From positions 1 to 64,000 of the forward strand of contig WJLW01000052.1 of the NCBI GenBank assembly GCA_014728295.1: DNA of 64,000 nt, read 5' to 3'. The notes beneath the pieces were generated by a model. That model did no database searches. It was given only the letters and a program-made list of their open reading frames with translations, and was not told the origin of the DNA. Made by a program: the position numbers and the translations under genes. Below are positions 25,201 to 34,188 of this stretch, one piece after another. The DNA comes from Chitinivibrionales bacterium. GTDB taxonomy: Bacteria; Fibrobacterota; Chitinivibrionia; Chitinivibrionales; WJKA01. Each line of letters opens with the position of its first letter. Position 1 is the stretch's first letter.

Positions 25201-27939
25201 ATGATTCATCGAAAACAACTCCTGATGACGGCATTTGTGCTCATGGTTTTAAGCTTTATTCCCGCGTTGTATGCCCAGTCGGCGGTCGTGCCGGAAAAGG
25301 TAAAAATCACACAGATGCTGGGAAAAGTGGAAATTCGCAATCCCAAAACCGGTAAATGGCGTCCGGCGCGTGTCGGGCAGTATGTAAGGTCCGGCTGGGA
25401 TATACGCACGTACGTCGAGTCAAATGTCGAGCTGGAGTTTCAAACCGGAACGGTCGTCAAATCCGGTGAAAACAGCATTCTGACCGTATCCAAAGCACTG
25501 ATTCACCGGCAAATGAATGCCACAAAAACCAATGTCAAGGTATCAACCGGACAGGTATGGGCAAATGTCAAGAAATTGTCTAATCGTAAATCGCAATTCG
25601 ATTTTGAAACACCGACAGCCGTCGCTTCGATCAGGGGAACACGGCTGGGAATCAACGTGGGTAAAGGCAAAACCTCGGTTGACGTATACGAAGGCAAAGT
25701 CATGGTAAAGGCCCGCGGCGCCGCCAAAGCATTTGCGGTCACAACAAAAATGAGAGCCGTCATCTCGAAGGGCAGTCGTGACGTCGCGTTGAAGCAATTC
25801 AAAGATGAGGCGGGCCAGGATGCCCCGGTCGATCCATTTGTTGCAGATTCTCTGGCCGGCGACTCCCTTACGGTTGACAGCACGGCACAGGATTCCATAC
25901 GGGTCGATTCTCTCGCTGCTGACACCACCGTTGCAGACAGCATAGCTGCTGACTCGGCAACCCTTGCCGATTCTGTGGCAACAGACAGCGCGACAGCGGA
26001 TTCTGCGGCCATCGATACCGCCGCAGGTTACGCCGATAGTTCCGATGCGACCATCGATTCGCTGGCGGTCGATACAAGTGATACCGACTCGATACCCGAT
26101 CAGGGCTTTGGGGCCGACAGCTTGCCGGCGCAAGACAGCACCGCTGTTGCTCAACTTGACACAGCGGCGTCCGGCAGTGCGGCCGACACAACGCAAACGG
26201 GTCGGCTCTCCGACGACACGGTTTCGCAGTATGCGGCAAACGAATACGATACAGCCTCGCAAGATCACGACTCCCCGGCTCAATCAGCAACGGCACACAC
26301 GGATACCACCGAAGATGATGCCGGCGGCAGCGCGGCGACGTTGACACTCTCGATTTTCGGCCCGGCGCCGAATGTCGTGACAAATGAGCCGACCATTGTT
26401 GTAAAGGGTGCTGCAATTACGGGAGCGACGGTGGCGGTTGACGGTAAAGACGTTCCGGTTGGAGCAGACGGCACGTTTACCGGTATGGCGGATTTGCAGA
26501 TCGGATTGAACATGATCGAAATTTCCGCCTCATATGAAAGCCAGAGCAAATCAACGGAGCACCCGGTTGAATACCGCCCTCCCCTTTCCCTGACGGTGGC
26601 CAACATTGCCGACAACATGCACGTTTCCACCGAAGAAATTGCCGTTGACGTCGAAGTAACCGAGGGCGCCGATTATTCGATTAACGGTGCGGCGGGTGCT
26701 ACGCATGTTACGCTCAGCCCCGGAGTAAATCTCATCGAAGTTAAAGCCTGGGACGCCTGGGACAATACGACACAAAAAACATTCACCGTGACTTACGCCA
26801 AAACCGCGGCCCTGCTGTTGACCGTCGTTTCACCCACCGACGGCATAACCATTCATGAGCCGGTCATTCCGGTAAGCGGCAATGTGACGCCGGGTGCAAA
26901 GGTTACGGTCAACGGCGTTACCGTTCCGGTAGCATCGGGCGGCAATTTCAATTACCGAATACCCATTCCCGATGAGGAACAGGAGTACACGGTTGAGATA
27001 ATAGCTGAATTGGGTGACCAGGAGCAGAATGAATCCCGCAGTATTGCCTATGAACCGCCACGCCTGCCCATAACGCTGTCGGTTTCCTCGCCCTCGGACG
27101 GCGCAACCATTTCGCAAAAGTCAATCCGGGTCGTTGCGCGAACCAGTCCCGGGGCAACCGCAACAATTAACGGCAAGCCGGCCATGATCTCGCCAAGCGG
27201 TATCATCACCGGTGAGATTGCGGTAAGCGAACATGACATCGGCGATTTTGCAATCGACATTTCCGCCGATGACGGTTTTGAGGAAGTATCCAAATCGCTT
27301 TCGGTAACCATTTCCGGCTCGTCACCCCAGATCAATACGAGCGCCCCCTCGCTGGTGGTTCAGGGCATCGGCAGACAGGCAACACGCAACGCAGACATAG
27401 CGGTACAAGTCCTTGATCGTACACCCGATGATCAAATTACTTTGACGATCGACAACAATGGCTCGAGTGAGAGCTATTCGCTCGATCCCGGCGGACGTGA
27501 ACGCTTTGCGCTAGACGAAGGACAAAATTCATATCGCATTTACGCCAAAGACAATGCCGGTAATCAATCAAATGTTATCAGCGGCTCGATGTATTATCTC
27601 CCCGGCCCGCTGATAATCGACATAAACGAGCCCGGAGACAATCCCTACGAAATAGACGATTTGCCGCCTATGCCGAGAGATCCGCGCACCTTGAGCAGGT
27701 TGGTGCCCAGGCTCGATGTAGAAATCGAAATAGACGACGGCATAAACAATGTTCCGGCGACAATAAAATATTGCCGGCTCATCGGCCCCGGAGCCAATCT
27801 GCAGCTTGTCGATAATAAAGACTACACTTTCAAGGGAACAATTACTCTGGCGCGCGGGGCCAGTGTGTACAAAATTGTTGTCGAAGATATCGCCGGCAAT
27901 AAGGTGATTGAGGATTTTCAGGTTATTGTGGGAGAATGA
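25201..27939 (+). CDS. Secreted FecR-domain protein with Asp/Ser-rich linker and Ig-like repeats
   Basis: I start at 25201 (MIHRKQLLMTAFVLMVLSF), where a clean signal peptide begins; an in-frame ATG at 25165 would add 12 residues before it. Neither has a strong SD. Mature residues about 30-200 form a FecR domain (KVEIRNPKTGKWRPARVGQY, then DFETPTAVASIRGTRLGINV). Residues about 213-365 are a low-complexity Asp/Ser/Ala/Thr linker with many DS and AD units. Then come four or five Ig-like repeats of about 80 residues, each with a 'P.V.V.G...GA.V.VNG..V' core, as in glucodextranase-type domains. Unlike FecR of iron signalling, it has no anti-sigma N-terminus and no adjacent sigma gene. A surface or peptidoglycan-associated structural role is more likely. 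Confidence 0.82.
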   Translation: MIHRKQLLMTAFVLMVLSFIPALYAQSAVVPEKVKITQMLGKVEIRNPKTGKWRPARVGQYVRSGWDIRTYVESNVELEFQTGTVVKSGENSILTVSKALIHRQMNATKTNVKVSTGQVWANVKKLSNRKSQFDFETPTAVASIRGTRLGINVGKGKTSVDVYEGKVMVKARGAAKAFAVTTKMRAVISKGSRDVALKQFKDEAGQDAPVDPFVADSLAGDSLTVDSTAQDSIRVDSLAADTTVADSIAADSATLADSVATDSATADSAAIDTAAGYADSSDATIDSLAVDTSDTDSIPDQGFGADSLPAQDSTAVAQLDTAASGSAADTTQTGRLSDDTVSQYAANEYDTASQDHDSPAQSATAHTDTTEDDAGGSAATLTLSIFGPAPNVVTNEPTIVVKGAAITGATVAVDGKDVPVGADGTFTGMADLQIGLNMIEISASYESQSKSTEHPVEYRPPLSLTVANIADNMHVSTEEIAVDVEVTEGADYSINGAAGATHVTLSPGVNLIEVKAWDAWDNTTQKTFTVTYAKTAALLLTVVSPTDGITIHEPVIPVSGNVTPGAKVTVNGVTVPVASGGNFNYRIPIPDEEQEYTVEIIAELGDQEQNESRSIAYEPPRLPITLSVSSPSDGATISQKSIRVVARTSPGATATINGKPAMISPSGIITGEIAVSEHDIGDFAIDISADDGFEEVSKSLSVTISGSSPQINTSAPSLVVQGIGRQATRNADIAVQVLDRTPDDQITLTIDNNGSSESYSLDPGGRERFALDEGQNSYRIYAKDNAGNQSNVISGSMYYLPGPLIIDINEPGDNPYEIDDLPPMPRDPRTLSRLVPRLDVEIEIDDGINNVPATIKYCRLIGPGANLQLVDNKDYTFKGTITLARGASVYKIVVEDIAGNKVIEDFQVIVGE

Positions 27940-28123
27940 CGTTAAACGATGCCGTTTTTTGCACGTCAGATTTAACGCACAGAGCACTTCAAGCATAATC
28001 TCTTTTACCACCAGTGTCCCCGAACCGCAACATTAAGCCTGATCGATTTGAGTGTGCTGGGTCTGGCATTCGTTAGCAATCGCAAGCGCCGCTAAAACTA
28101 TATTTGCTTCTTTTGTGCACAAC

Positions 28124-28154
28124 AAAAGCCTTCTCAATCGAGAGGGCTTTTTTT
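28124..28154. terminator. Rho-independent terminator after the FecR-domain gene
   Basis: AAAGCCTTCTC (28125-28135), loop AATC, GAGAGGGCTTT (28140-28150) with one G-U pair, then a T-run to 28154. It ends plus-strand transcripts. On the minus strand the U-run is interrupted, so it would end mazG transcription less well. The rest of 27940-28178 shows no gene. Confidence 0.8.
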
Positions 28155-28178
28155 ATGCCTGAGCGGCGATGGTGTTTG

Positions 28179-28958
28179 CTATCCTACGGCGCGCTTGCTT
28201 CGTTCCCAGAATTCATCCAATTCCTTCAGCGATGCTTCTTGGATATCCCGATGCGACGCGGCATAATTATCCTCGATATAGCGGAAACGCCTGATAAATT
28301 TTTTCACCGTTAGACGCAAGGCATCTTCGGCACAGATCTTTTTGTGCCGGGCGACATTGACTAATGCAAAAAATATATCTCCCAGCTCTTCCTCTGCATG
28401 GTGGATGTCGCCTTTCTCGACAGCCTCGCGGAACTCAGCGAACTCTTCCTCGACCTTATCGAGCACCGGCCCCATGTCATCCCAGTCAAATCCGACCTTG
28501 GCGACCCGCCGCTGCACCTTCTCCGCCCGAAACAATGCCGGCAATGCTTGAGGGATACCGTCAACGAGATATTTCCGGTCCTGCTTGCTTTTTTCACCGC
28601 GCTTGATCTCTTCCCAGTTTTTAATTACTTCTCCTGATCCGGCGACGGTTGTATCGCCAAAAACGTGGGGATGGCGGCGGATGAGTTTTTCGTTGATCTC
28701 CCGGGCCACATCTTCGATATCAAAGCGGCCCTCATCCTTTGCGATCTGGGAGTGCAGAACCACCTGCAGCAGGATGTCGCCCAGCTCTTCCTGCATTTTG
28801 TGCTTGTCATTTTCTTCAACGGCTTCGAAATACTCGTAAGCCTCGTCAAGCAAGCAGGAGAGGATGCTTTTATTGGTTTGCTCTTTGTCCCACGGACAGC
28901 CGTTGGGACCGCGCAGCGTGGCGACAATGTCGATGAATCTGTCCAGTTCGGTTGGCAT
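28179..28958 (-). CDS. mazG: Nucleoside triphosphate pyrophosphohydrolase MazG
   Basis: The 259-residue protein has two MazG domains, the full-length arrangement. Both have the metal-binding acidic motifs: LLDEAYEYFEAVE with QEELGDILLQVV in the first half, and EEFAEFREAVE with EEELGDIFFALV in the second. NGCPWDKEQT near the N-terminus is typical. The enzyme hydrolyses nucleoside triphosphates to the monophosphate and pyrophosphate, removing aberrant nucleotides or tuning nucleotide pools. It faces the terminator at its 3' end and is separate from the next minus-strand gene by 200 bp without visible genes. Confidence 0.95.
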   Translation of the reverse strand: MPTELDRFIDIVATLRGPNGCPWDKEQTNKSILSCLLDEAYEYFEAVEENDKHKMQEELGDILLQVVLHSQIAKDEGRFDIEDVAREINEKLIRRHPHVFGDTTVAGSGEVIKNWEEIKRGEKSKQDRKYLVDGIPQALPALFRAEKVQRRVAKVGFDWDDMGPVLDKVEEEFAEFREAVEKGDIHHAEEELGDIFFALVNVARHKKICAEDALRLTVKKFIRRFRYIEDNYAASHRDIQEASLKELDEFWERSKRAVG

Positions 28959-29160
28959 TTGTTTCCTCCGGGGAATCTCAATTCTCCCGGCTTCGACGGG
29001 ACCAATTGACTCACTCCATTAGTACAAGAATTCTTTGAAAAATAGTTGTTGATCAGTTGTCGGAGAACGGAATAGGGGACGGTGGTTTTTTAATAGTTTA
29101 ACTTGAACTCTTCTATTAACCTCTCACCTGCTGAAAGCATATTCGCGTCCCCATACCCTA

Positions 29161-29769
29161 CTAATCCTCCCATGCTCCTTTCCCCTGACGGACGATGTGC
29201 GGTATTTCCCCGGTTAAATCGACGATCGTTGAACCGAAGGGGTCGGAAAGGGAGCCTACGTCAAGCATGACGTCGACCTCGTTGAGCACTGCGGGACGCA
29301 CTTCATCAGGATCACCGCGTCGCGAACCGGGGAGCTTGATCGACGTATTCGCCAGAGCTTCGTCCAGCTTCTGCACCAACTGCAAAACAACCTGGTGATC
29401 GGGCATGCGAATGCCGACGGTACGCCGCTTGGCGGCAACTTTTTTTGGAACGTAGTTAGTTGCTTCCAGAATAAAGGTAAATGGTCCGGGCAGGTAGCGT
29501 TTCATCAGCTTGAAATGCTGGTTGCTCATACGTGCATATTTGGCAATCTGTGCAAAATCGCAGCAGATATACGAAAAAAGGCGCTTCTTGTCTTTTTCGA
29601 GCAATCGGCCGATTTTATTTATCGCCTTGGGATTACTTGCGCAGGCGCCCATGCCATACACGGTATCGGTCGGATACACGCAGATGCCGTCCCTGTTTTT
29701 CAGGATGCCGACAACCTGATCAAGAAAGCGCTCCTGCGGATTATCAGGATGTATTTCGAGATGAATCAT
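29161..29769 (-). CDS. yciO: YciO/YrdC-family protein (threonylcarbamoyl-AMP synthase-like)
   Basis: The start MIHLEIHPDNPQERFLDQVV at 29769 matches the E. coli YciO N-terminus, as I remember it, far better than the upstream in-frame start at 29817, which would run into the preceding gene. The product has about 202 residues and the YrdC fold (GICVYPTDTVYGMGA, PGPFTFILEAT, KRRTVGIRMPDHQ). It lacks the long Sua5 C-terminal domain. YrdC and Sua5 make the threonylcarbamoyl-AMP used for tRNA t6A; the role of YciO itself is less settled. It lies 16 bp after the deacetylase gene and is probably cotranscribed with it. Confidence 0.85.
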   Translation of the reverse strand: MIHLEIHPDNPQERFLDQVVGILKNRDGICVYPTDTVYGMGACASNPKAINKIGRLLEKDKKRLFSYICCDFAQIAKYARMSNQHFKLMKRYLPGPFTFILEATNYVPKKVAAKRRTVGIRMPDHQVVLQLVQKLDEALANTSIKLPGSRRGDPDEVRPAVLNEVDVMLDVGSLSDPFGSTIVDLTGEIPHIVRQGKGAWED

Positions 29770-29785
29770 GGCGATTGAAAATAAA

Positions 29786-30736
29786 TCAATTCGTCTGCAG
29801 CGCATTGAGGTGTGCATTCACTGCGCTTGCCAGCCCTTGCGGATTGTACCCGCCCTCAAGAATCGAAACCAGACGTTTGTTGCTATGCGTTCGCGCAATA
29901 TCCAGAGCAATTTCGGTCAATCTGACAAATCCGGTGTCGGTAATCTGAAAATTGCCGAGATAATCTTTTTCCCGGCTGTCGAATCCTGCCGAAACAAGCA
30001 CGAAATCCGGTTTGAAATCCAGCTCATCCAGACGCTGAAACAGCCTTGTTTCCCACATATGAAGTACTTCTCTATCCCCCGAAAAAAAATCGAGTGGAAT
30101 GCTGAGGTTATAACCAAGGCCCCCGCCTGCGCCATTGCGGTCGGCGAATCCGGTTCCGGGATAGGTGTAAAGCGCGTGAGTCGAGAAAAAGAAAACCGTG
30201 GGATCATGGTAGAAGGCCCATTCGGTGCCATTGCCATGATGAAAATCCCAGTCCAGAATCAAAATATTGCGGAAGCCGCATACCCGCTGAGCATATCGGG
30301 CGGCAATAGCGATGTTGTTGAGAAAGCAGAATCCCTGTCCCTCACCATATGCTTCGTAATGAGCGCCATTGTTGTGCGCATGGTGTCCCGGCGGACGCAC
30401 CGCGCAGAAGGCATTGGTGAGTTCCCCTTGTGCCACGGCCCTCACAGCAGCAAGGACAGCGGCGACAGCAAGGGGCGCAACGTTTCCGGTGATATCCATT
30501 GCGAGTACCGATTCGATATGATCGTCACTGTGGATTTGCCTGACGGCGTCAAGAATTTCTTTTTCGTCACCCGATGCGTGGACCTTTGGCAATTCATCCA
30601 TCAAACCGGTATCCAGAAGCATCTGCTTCACGGCTTGCAAGCGTATCGGCGCTTCGGGATGCCCCGGGGAGAGCGTATGTCGAATGAAATCATCCTCAAA
30701 GACAAGTCCGGTTCCCGGCAGTGGACGTTCAATCAC
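29786..30736 (-). CDS. Histone deacetylase/AcuC-family amidohydrolase
   Basis: The 316-residue class II-like deacetylase opens with FIRHTLSPGHPEAPIRL. It carries the catalytic RPPGHHA and the zinc-site block ILDWDFHHGNGTEWAF (Asp and His ligands), with the third zinc Asp in SAGFDSREKD. The fold and length are those of bacterial HDAC-like proteins that deacetylate acetyl-lysine or acetylpolyamines. The substrate cannot be told from the sequence. It is first in a two-gene minus-strand unit with the YciO-like gene. Confidence 0.92.
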   Translation of the reverse strand: MIERPLPGTGLVFEDDFIRHTLSPGHPEAPIRLQAVKQMLLDTGLMDELPKVHASGDEKEILDAVRQIHSDDHIESVLAMDITGNVAPLAVAAVLAAVRAVAQGELTNAFCAVRPPGHHAHNNGAHYEAYGEGQGFCFLNNIAIAARYAQRVCGFRNILILDWDFHHGNGTEWAFYHDPTVFFFSTHALYTYPGTGFADRNGAGGGLGYNLSIPLDFFSGDREVLHMWETRLFQRLDELDFKPDFVLVSAGFDSREKDYLGNFQITDTGFVRLTEIALDIARTHSNKRLVSILEGGYNPQGLASAVNAHLNALQTN

Positions 30737-30857
30737 GGAATACCGATCCTTTTCTTATGGAACCAAATAAAGTATAATAGTAATGCATTCCATGAATGCA
30801 AAAATAATTTACATTTCGGATTGGTGCAGCGAACCGTTTTTTCTGCGGAGTTTACCT

Positions 30858-31196
30858 ATGGCTTTGACGATCCATGTGACCAAGCACAAAGAAGTGCCGC
30901 TTATACAGCTTCAAGGCAGAATCGTCGATCTGGACGTAAAAAAGTTCTCTCAGAAGATGGAAAAAATCTACAGCAAAAAGCCACTGAAAATCGTTATTGA
31001 TCTGTCAAAAGCCAATTTCATCGACAGTCACGGCCTGGGAGTGCTGGTTTATTACCACACTTTGCAGGGCCAGGACAATCACCAGTTGCTCGTGCTCAAC
31101 ACCAATCAGACCGATACCTCATACCTGCACCGGCTGTTCGACCTCACCAATCTCTATAAAGTGATACCGGTGATTGCATCGCTGGATTACGTATAG
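30858..31196 (+). CDS. STAS-domain anti-sigma factor antagonist
   Basis: The frame opens at 30783, but MALTIHVTKHKEVPLIQLQG at 30858 has a good upstream GCGGAG (30845-30850) and fits the domain boundary, giving 112 residues. The phospho-acceptor motif is intact: VIDLSKANFIDSHGLGVLVY, where the Ser after Asp is the expected kinase target. It resembles SpoIIAA/RsbV-type regulators, which release a sigma factor or other partner from a switch kinase. No kinase, phosphatase or sigma factor lies next to it. It is divergent from the deacetylase gene and convergent with dapL. Confidence 0.85.
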   Translation: MALTIHVTKHKEVPLIQLQGRIVDLDVKKFSQKMEKIYSKKPLKIVIDLSKANFIDSHGLGVLVYYHTLQGQDNHQLLVLNTNQTDTSYLHRLFDLTNLYKVIPVIASLDYV

Positions 31197-31235
31197 TTTC
31201 AGATAATGCAATAATCTATTGCAGGCGAATGATAC

Positions 31236-32459
31236 TTACTTCAAGGCATTTTCGATACGCTGCATTGCCTTTTCTACATTTTCGTGGCTATTGAACGCGC
31301 TGAGGCGAATGTAGCCTTCTCCGCACTTGCCGAATCCGCTTCCGGGCGTGCAGACAACCCCGGCCTTATTAAGCAGGTTATCAAAAAATGCCCACGAGTC
31401 GGTTCCGGTTTTGATCCAGATATAGGGAGAGTTTACGCCGCCAACCCAGGTATAGCCGAGTTCGGTCATTTTGCTGCTGATCAAGGCCGCATTTTTCAGG
31501 TAGTAGTCTGATAATTCTTTCACCTGTTCCTGTCCGGCAACCGAATAGACGGCCTCGGCGGCACGTTGCACCGGATATGATACACCATTGAACTTCGTCG
31601 CGTGGCGGCGATTCCAAAGCAGGTGAAGGGGTTGCGCATTTCCCTGCGAATCATAAGCCATACATTCTTTTGGCACAATTGTATAAGCGCAACGGGTTCC
31701 GGTAAACCCCGCAGTTTTGGAGAAGCTGCGGAACTCGACAGCCACTTCGCGGGCGCCCGCTATTTCGTAAATGCTCTGCGGCAGCGAATCATCGCGAATA
31801 AATGCGGCATAGGCAGCATCGAACAGGATCAGCGCCTTGTTTTCTCCGGCATAATCAACCCATTGTTTCAGTTGAGCTTTTGTTGCGGCTGCCCCGGTCG
31901 GGTTGTTCGGGAAACAGAGGTAGATTAAATCAACTTTTGCCTCAGGCGGCTCGGGAACAAAGTTGTTGTTCTCGGTCGATTCGAGATAGGTCAATCCCTG
32001 ATAGCGCCCCTCCTGCCAGGTACCGGTGCGACCGGCCATGACGTTCGTATCGACATAGACGGGATACACCGGATCGGGAACCGCAATCGCAACGTCCTGT
32101 CCGAAAAGCTCTTGTATATTGCCGGAGTCGCATTTGGCGCCGTCGGATACAAAAACCTCATCGGCCGCAACCTCTGCCCCCCGCGCCTGAAAATCAACCT
32201 GGGCGATTTTTTCGCGCAGAAAAGCATATCCCTGCTCGGGGCCGTATCCGCGAAATGTGGCATCCTCGGCCATCTCGTCAACTGCTTTGTGAAGCGCATC
32301 GATACACACCGACGGCAGCGCCCGGGTGACATCCCCGATACCCAGCTTGATGATATCCTGATCGGGATGCGCTTCCTGAAAAGCTGCGACTCTTTTGCCA
32401 ATATCAGAGAAAAGGTAGGAGGCCTGCAATTTGAGGTAATTTTCATTGATGAGGATCAT
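31236..32459 (-). CDS. dapL: LL-diaminopimelate aminotransferase
   Basis: The 407-residue class I/II aminotransferase resembles DapL of plants and Chlamydia rather than general aspartate aminotransferases: [58 protein letters not shown]. The PLP-binding Lys is in [17 protein letters not shown]. It converts tetrahydrodipicolinate directly to LL-diaminopimelate with glutamate as amino donor, a one-step route to lysine and peptidoglycan precursors. It stands alone, divergent from the sugar kinase. Confidence 0.95.
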   Translation of the reverse strand: MILINENYLKLQASYLFSDIGKRVAAFQEAHPDQDIIKLGIGDVTRALPSVCIDALHKAVDEMAEDATFRGYGPEQGYAFLREKIAQVDFQARGAEVAADEVFVSDGAKCDSGNIQELFGQDVAIAVPDPVYPVYVDTNVMAGRTGTWQEGRYQGLTYLESTENNNFVPEPPEAKVDLIYLCFPNNPTGAAATKAQLKQWVDYAGENKALILFDAAYAAFIRDDSLPQSIYEIAGAREVAVEFRSFSKTAGFTGTRCAYTIVPKECMAYDSQGNAQPLHLLWNRRHATKFNGVSYPVQRAAEAVYSVAGQEQVKELSDYYLKNAALISSKMTELGYTWVGGVNSPYIWIKTGTDSWAFFDNLLNKAGVVCTPGSGFGKCGEGYIRLSAFNSHENVEKAMQRIENALK

Positions 32460-32605
32460 GGTACGACTCCTGAATGCTAAAAATGAGTTGAAACAAGCTA
32501 CAAATGATACATAATCGCAAAAGTGATGTCAATGAATCCGGCTTTTCGTAGCTGAATGCTTGTCAGCAAAGTTATTTTAGTAGGCTGAAAGTAAAATGCA
32601 CTCTG

Positions 32606-32658
32606 GAGTCGGGGAGCACTGCGTGTCGCGCGGGAGATTTCCCGATTCTCTGCGACTC
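32606..32658 (+). promoter_or_regulatory. Structured 5' leader upstream of the sugar kinase
   Basis: GAGTCG (32606-32611) pairs with CGACTC (32653-32658), and an inner hairpin CGGGA-GATT-TCCCG sits at 32631-32644. The fold ends about 12 nt before the AAGGAGG of the kinase. It is not a riboswitch class I recognise. It could influence translation or simply be a stable leader. Confidence 0.3.
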
Positions 32659-32682
32659 TGCCTCACCAACCAAGGAGGAAAT

Positions 32683-34182
32683 ATGTCCAACTATCACATC
32701 GCCGTTATCGACGTCGGCAAAACAAATAAGAAAGTTCTGATTTTCGACGACAAGCTGCGACTTCTCGATTCGGTTTATAAAAATTTTGACGAATACGTTG
32801 AGGGTAAGACCCACTTCGAGGATGTCGAAAATATGACCGCCTGGTTCAAGGAGTCGCTCAAGGGATTTTCCTCAGAATATGACATCAAAGCACTGTCCAT
32901 CACCACACACGGCGCTACGGCCATGTGCATTGACAAAAAAGGGAAACTGGCGACACCGCCTGTTGCCTACACAACAGAGACGGATGAATCATTCCAGGAA
33001 GCATTCTACTCCCGCTTCGGCAGCAGAGAAGAATTGCAGCAAAAAACAGCAACCGCCCAGATTGGCGATGTGATTAACATCGGCAAAAAGGTGTACTTTC
33101 TGCAGAAGAACTATCCCGATCAATTTAAAGAGGTCGAGACCATACTCAACTATCCCCAGTATTTCGGCTATGTTTTCACCGGCAAAAAGGGAGCGGAGCC
33201 GACCTATGTCGGATGTCATACGTACCTGTTCGATTTTGCCGCAAAACACTATTCCGAACTGGCCGACAAACTCGGCATTCGGGACAAGCTTCCGCCAAAG
33301 ATCTCAAAATCCTGGGAAGTGCTCGGCACGATAAGTGAGCAGGCCGCTGCCGAAACCGGCTTGTCAACAAACTGCGTGGTGACCATGGGCATACATGACT
33401 CGAACTCATCACTGCTGCCTTATATCGTCCAGGGCTACAAGGACTTCGTTTTGAACTCTACCGGCACCTGGTGTGTCGCCATGCATCCAACCGCAGACGT
33501 CAAGTTTGCCGAGCACGAACTGGGCAAACTGGTTTTCTATAACCTGAATGCTTTTTTCGAGCCGGTCAAAACCTCGATATTTATGGGTGGGCTCGAATTC
33601 GAAACGTATACCAGACTGCTGTGGGACATCAACAAAACAGAGCACTACCCCGAGCCCGACTACGATCTCTACCGCAAAATCATTAGCGAAAAGAAGCTTT
33701 TTATCCTGCCTTCTGTCGTCAAGGGTACCGGTATTTTTCCCGATGCAAAGCCATGCGTCATCGAAAACGGGGTATCGATCCCGCTGGAAAATATTCAGAA
33801 TGGCACACAGGTTCCAAGCTTCTTTACAGATTTCCACACCGCCTGGGCGACGATGAGCTTGTCTCTGGCAATTCAAACCAAGGCCGCACTGAATATGGTC
33901 GGTTTTGCAGGTAAAGGCGCCATTTTTACCGAAGGCGGCTTCCGCAAAAACAAAGAGTATAACGCGCTGCTCACGTCCGTCTATCCCGATGCATCACTCT
34001 ATTTGACAAACATGGAAGAAGCGACAGCTTTCGGCGCCGCCATTCTGGGCAAAGCCGCCCTGGACAAGACGACCCCGATGGAAACAAATGACTGTTTCGA
34101 TATTAAATTGACGCCGGTCGATCGCGTCGAGCTTCCGGGAATGCAGGAATATGTGCAGGCGTTTCTGGAGCGGGTGGGGTGA
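32683..34182 (+). CDS. FGGY-family carbohydrate kinase
   Basis: I start at the ATG at 32683 (MSNYHIAVIDVGKTNKKVL), which follows AAGGAGG; the longer frame to 32596 has no RBS. The 499-residue product is a two-domain sugar kinase: an N-terminal ATPase-type strand with VIDVGKTNKK, ALSITTHGATAMCIDKKG, then TMGIHDSNSSLLPYI, and near the end the second-domain FTEGGFRKNKEYNALL. The sugar is unknown; the DVGKTN form occurs in rhamnulokinase- and fuculokinase-like members, but there is no isomerase or aldolase here to confirm it. The ABC ATPase begins 6 bp after its stop, so the three genes form an uptake and phosphorylation operon. Confidence 0.88.
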   Translation: MSNYHIAVIDVGKTNKKVLIFDDKLRLLDSVYKNFDEYVEGKTHFEDVENMTAWFKESLKGFSSEYDIKALSITTHGATAMCIDKKGKLATPPVAYTTETDESFQEAFYSRFGSREELQQKTATAQIGDVINIGKKVYFLQKNYPDQFKEVETILNYPQYFGYVFTGKKGAEPTYVGCHTYLFDFAAKHYSELADKLGIRDKLPPKISKSWEVLGTISEQAAAETGLSTNCVVTMGIHDSNSSLLPYIVQGYKDFVLNSTGTWCVAMHPTADVKFAEHELGKLVFYNLNAFFEPVKTSIFMGGLEFETYTRLLWDINKTEHYPEPDYDLYRKIISEKKLFILPSVVKGTGIFPDAKPCVIENGVSIPLENIQNGTQVPSFFTDFHTAWATMSLSLAIQTKAALNMVGFAGKGAIFTEGGFRKNKEYNALLTSVYPDASLYLTNMEEATAFGAAILGKAALDKTTPMETNDCFDIKLTPVDRVELPGMQEYVQAFLERVG

Positions 34183-34188
34183 CTTCGC

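Noticed and set aside
25543..26283. 246-codon minus-strand frame opposite the FecR-domain gene
   Set aside because: The repetitive Asp/Ser-coding sequence creates open frames on both strands; the product is Arg/Cys-rich with no motif.
25201..27939. FecI/FecR iron-signalling pair
   Set aside because: The FecR-domain protein has a signal peptide and no cytoplasmic anti-sigma part; the ECF sigma factor at 63.2-63.8 kb has its own membrane partner.
29768..31000. 410-codon open frame on the plus strand across the deacetylase gene
   Set aside because: The minus-strand product has a complete deacetylase motif set; the plus-strand product has no recognisable domain and runs into the STAS gene in another frame.
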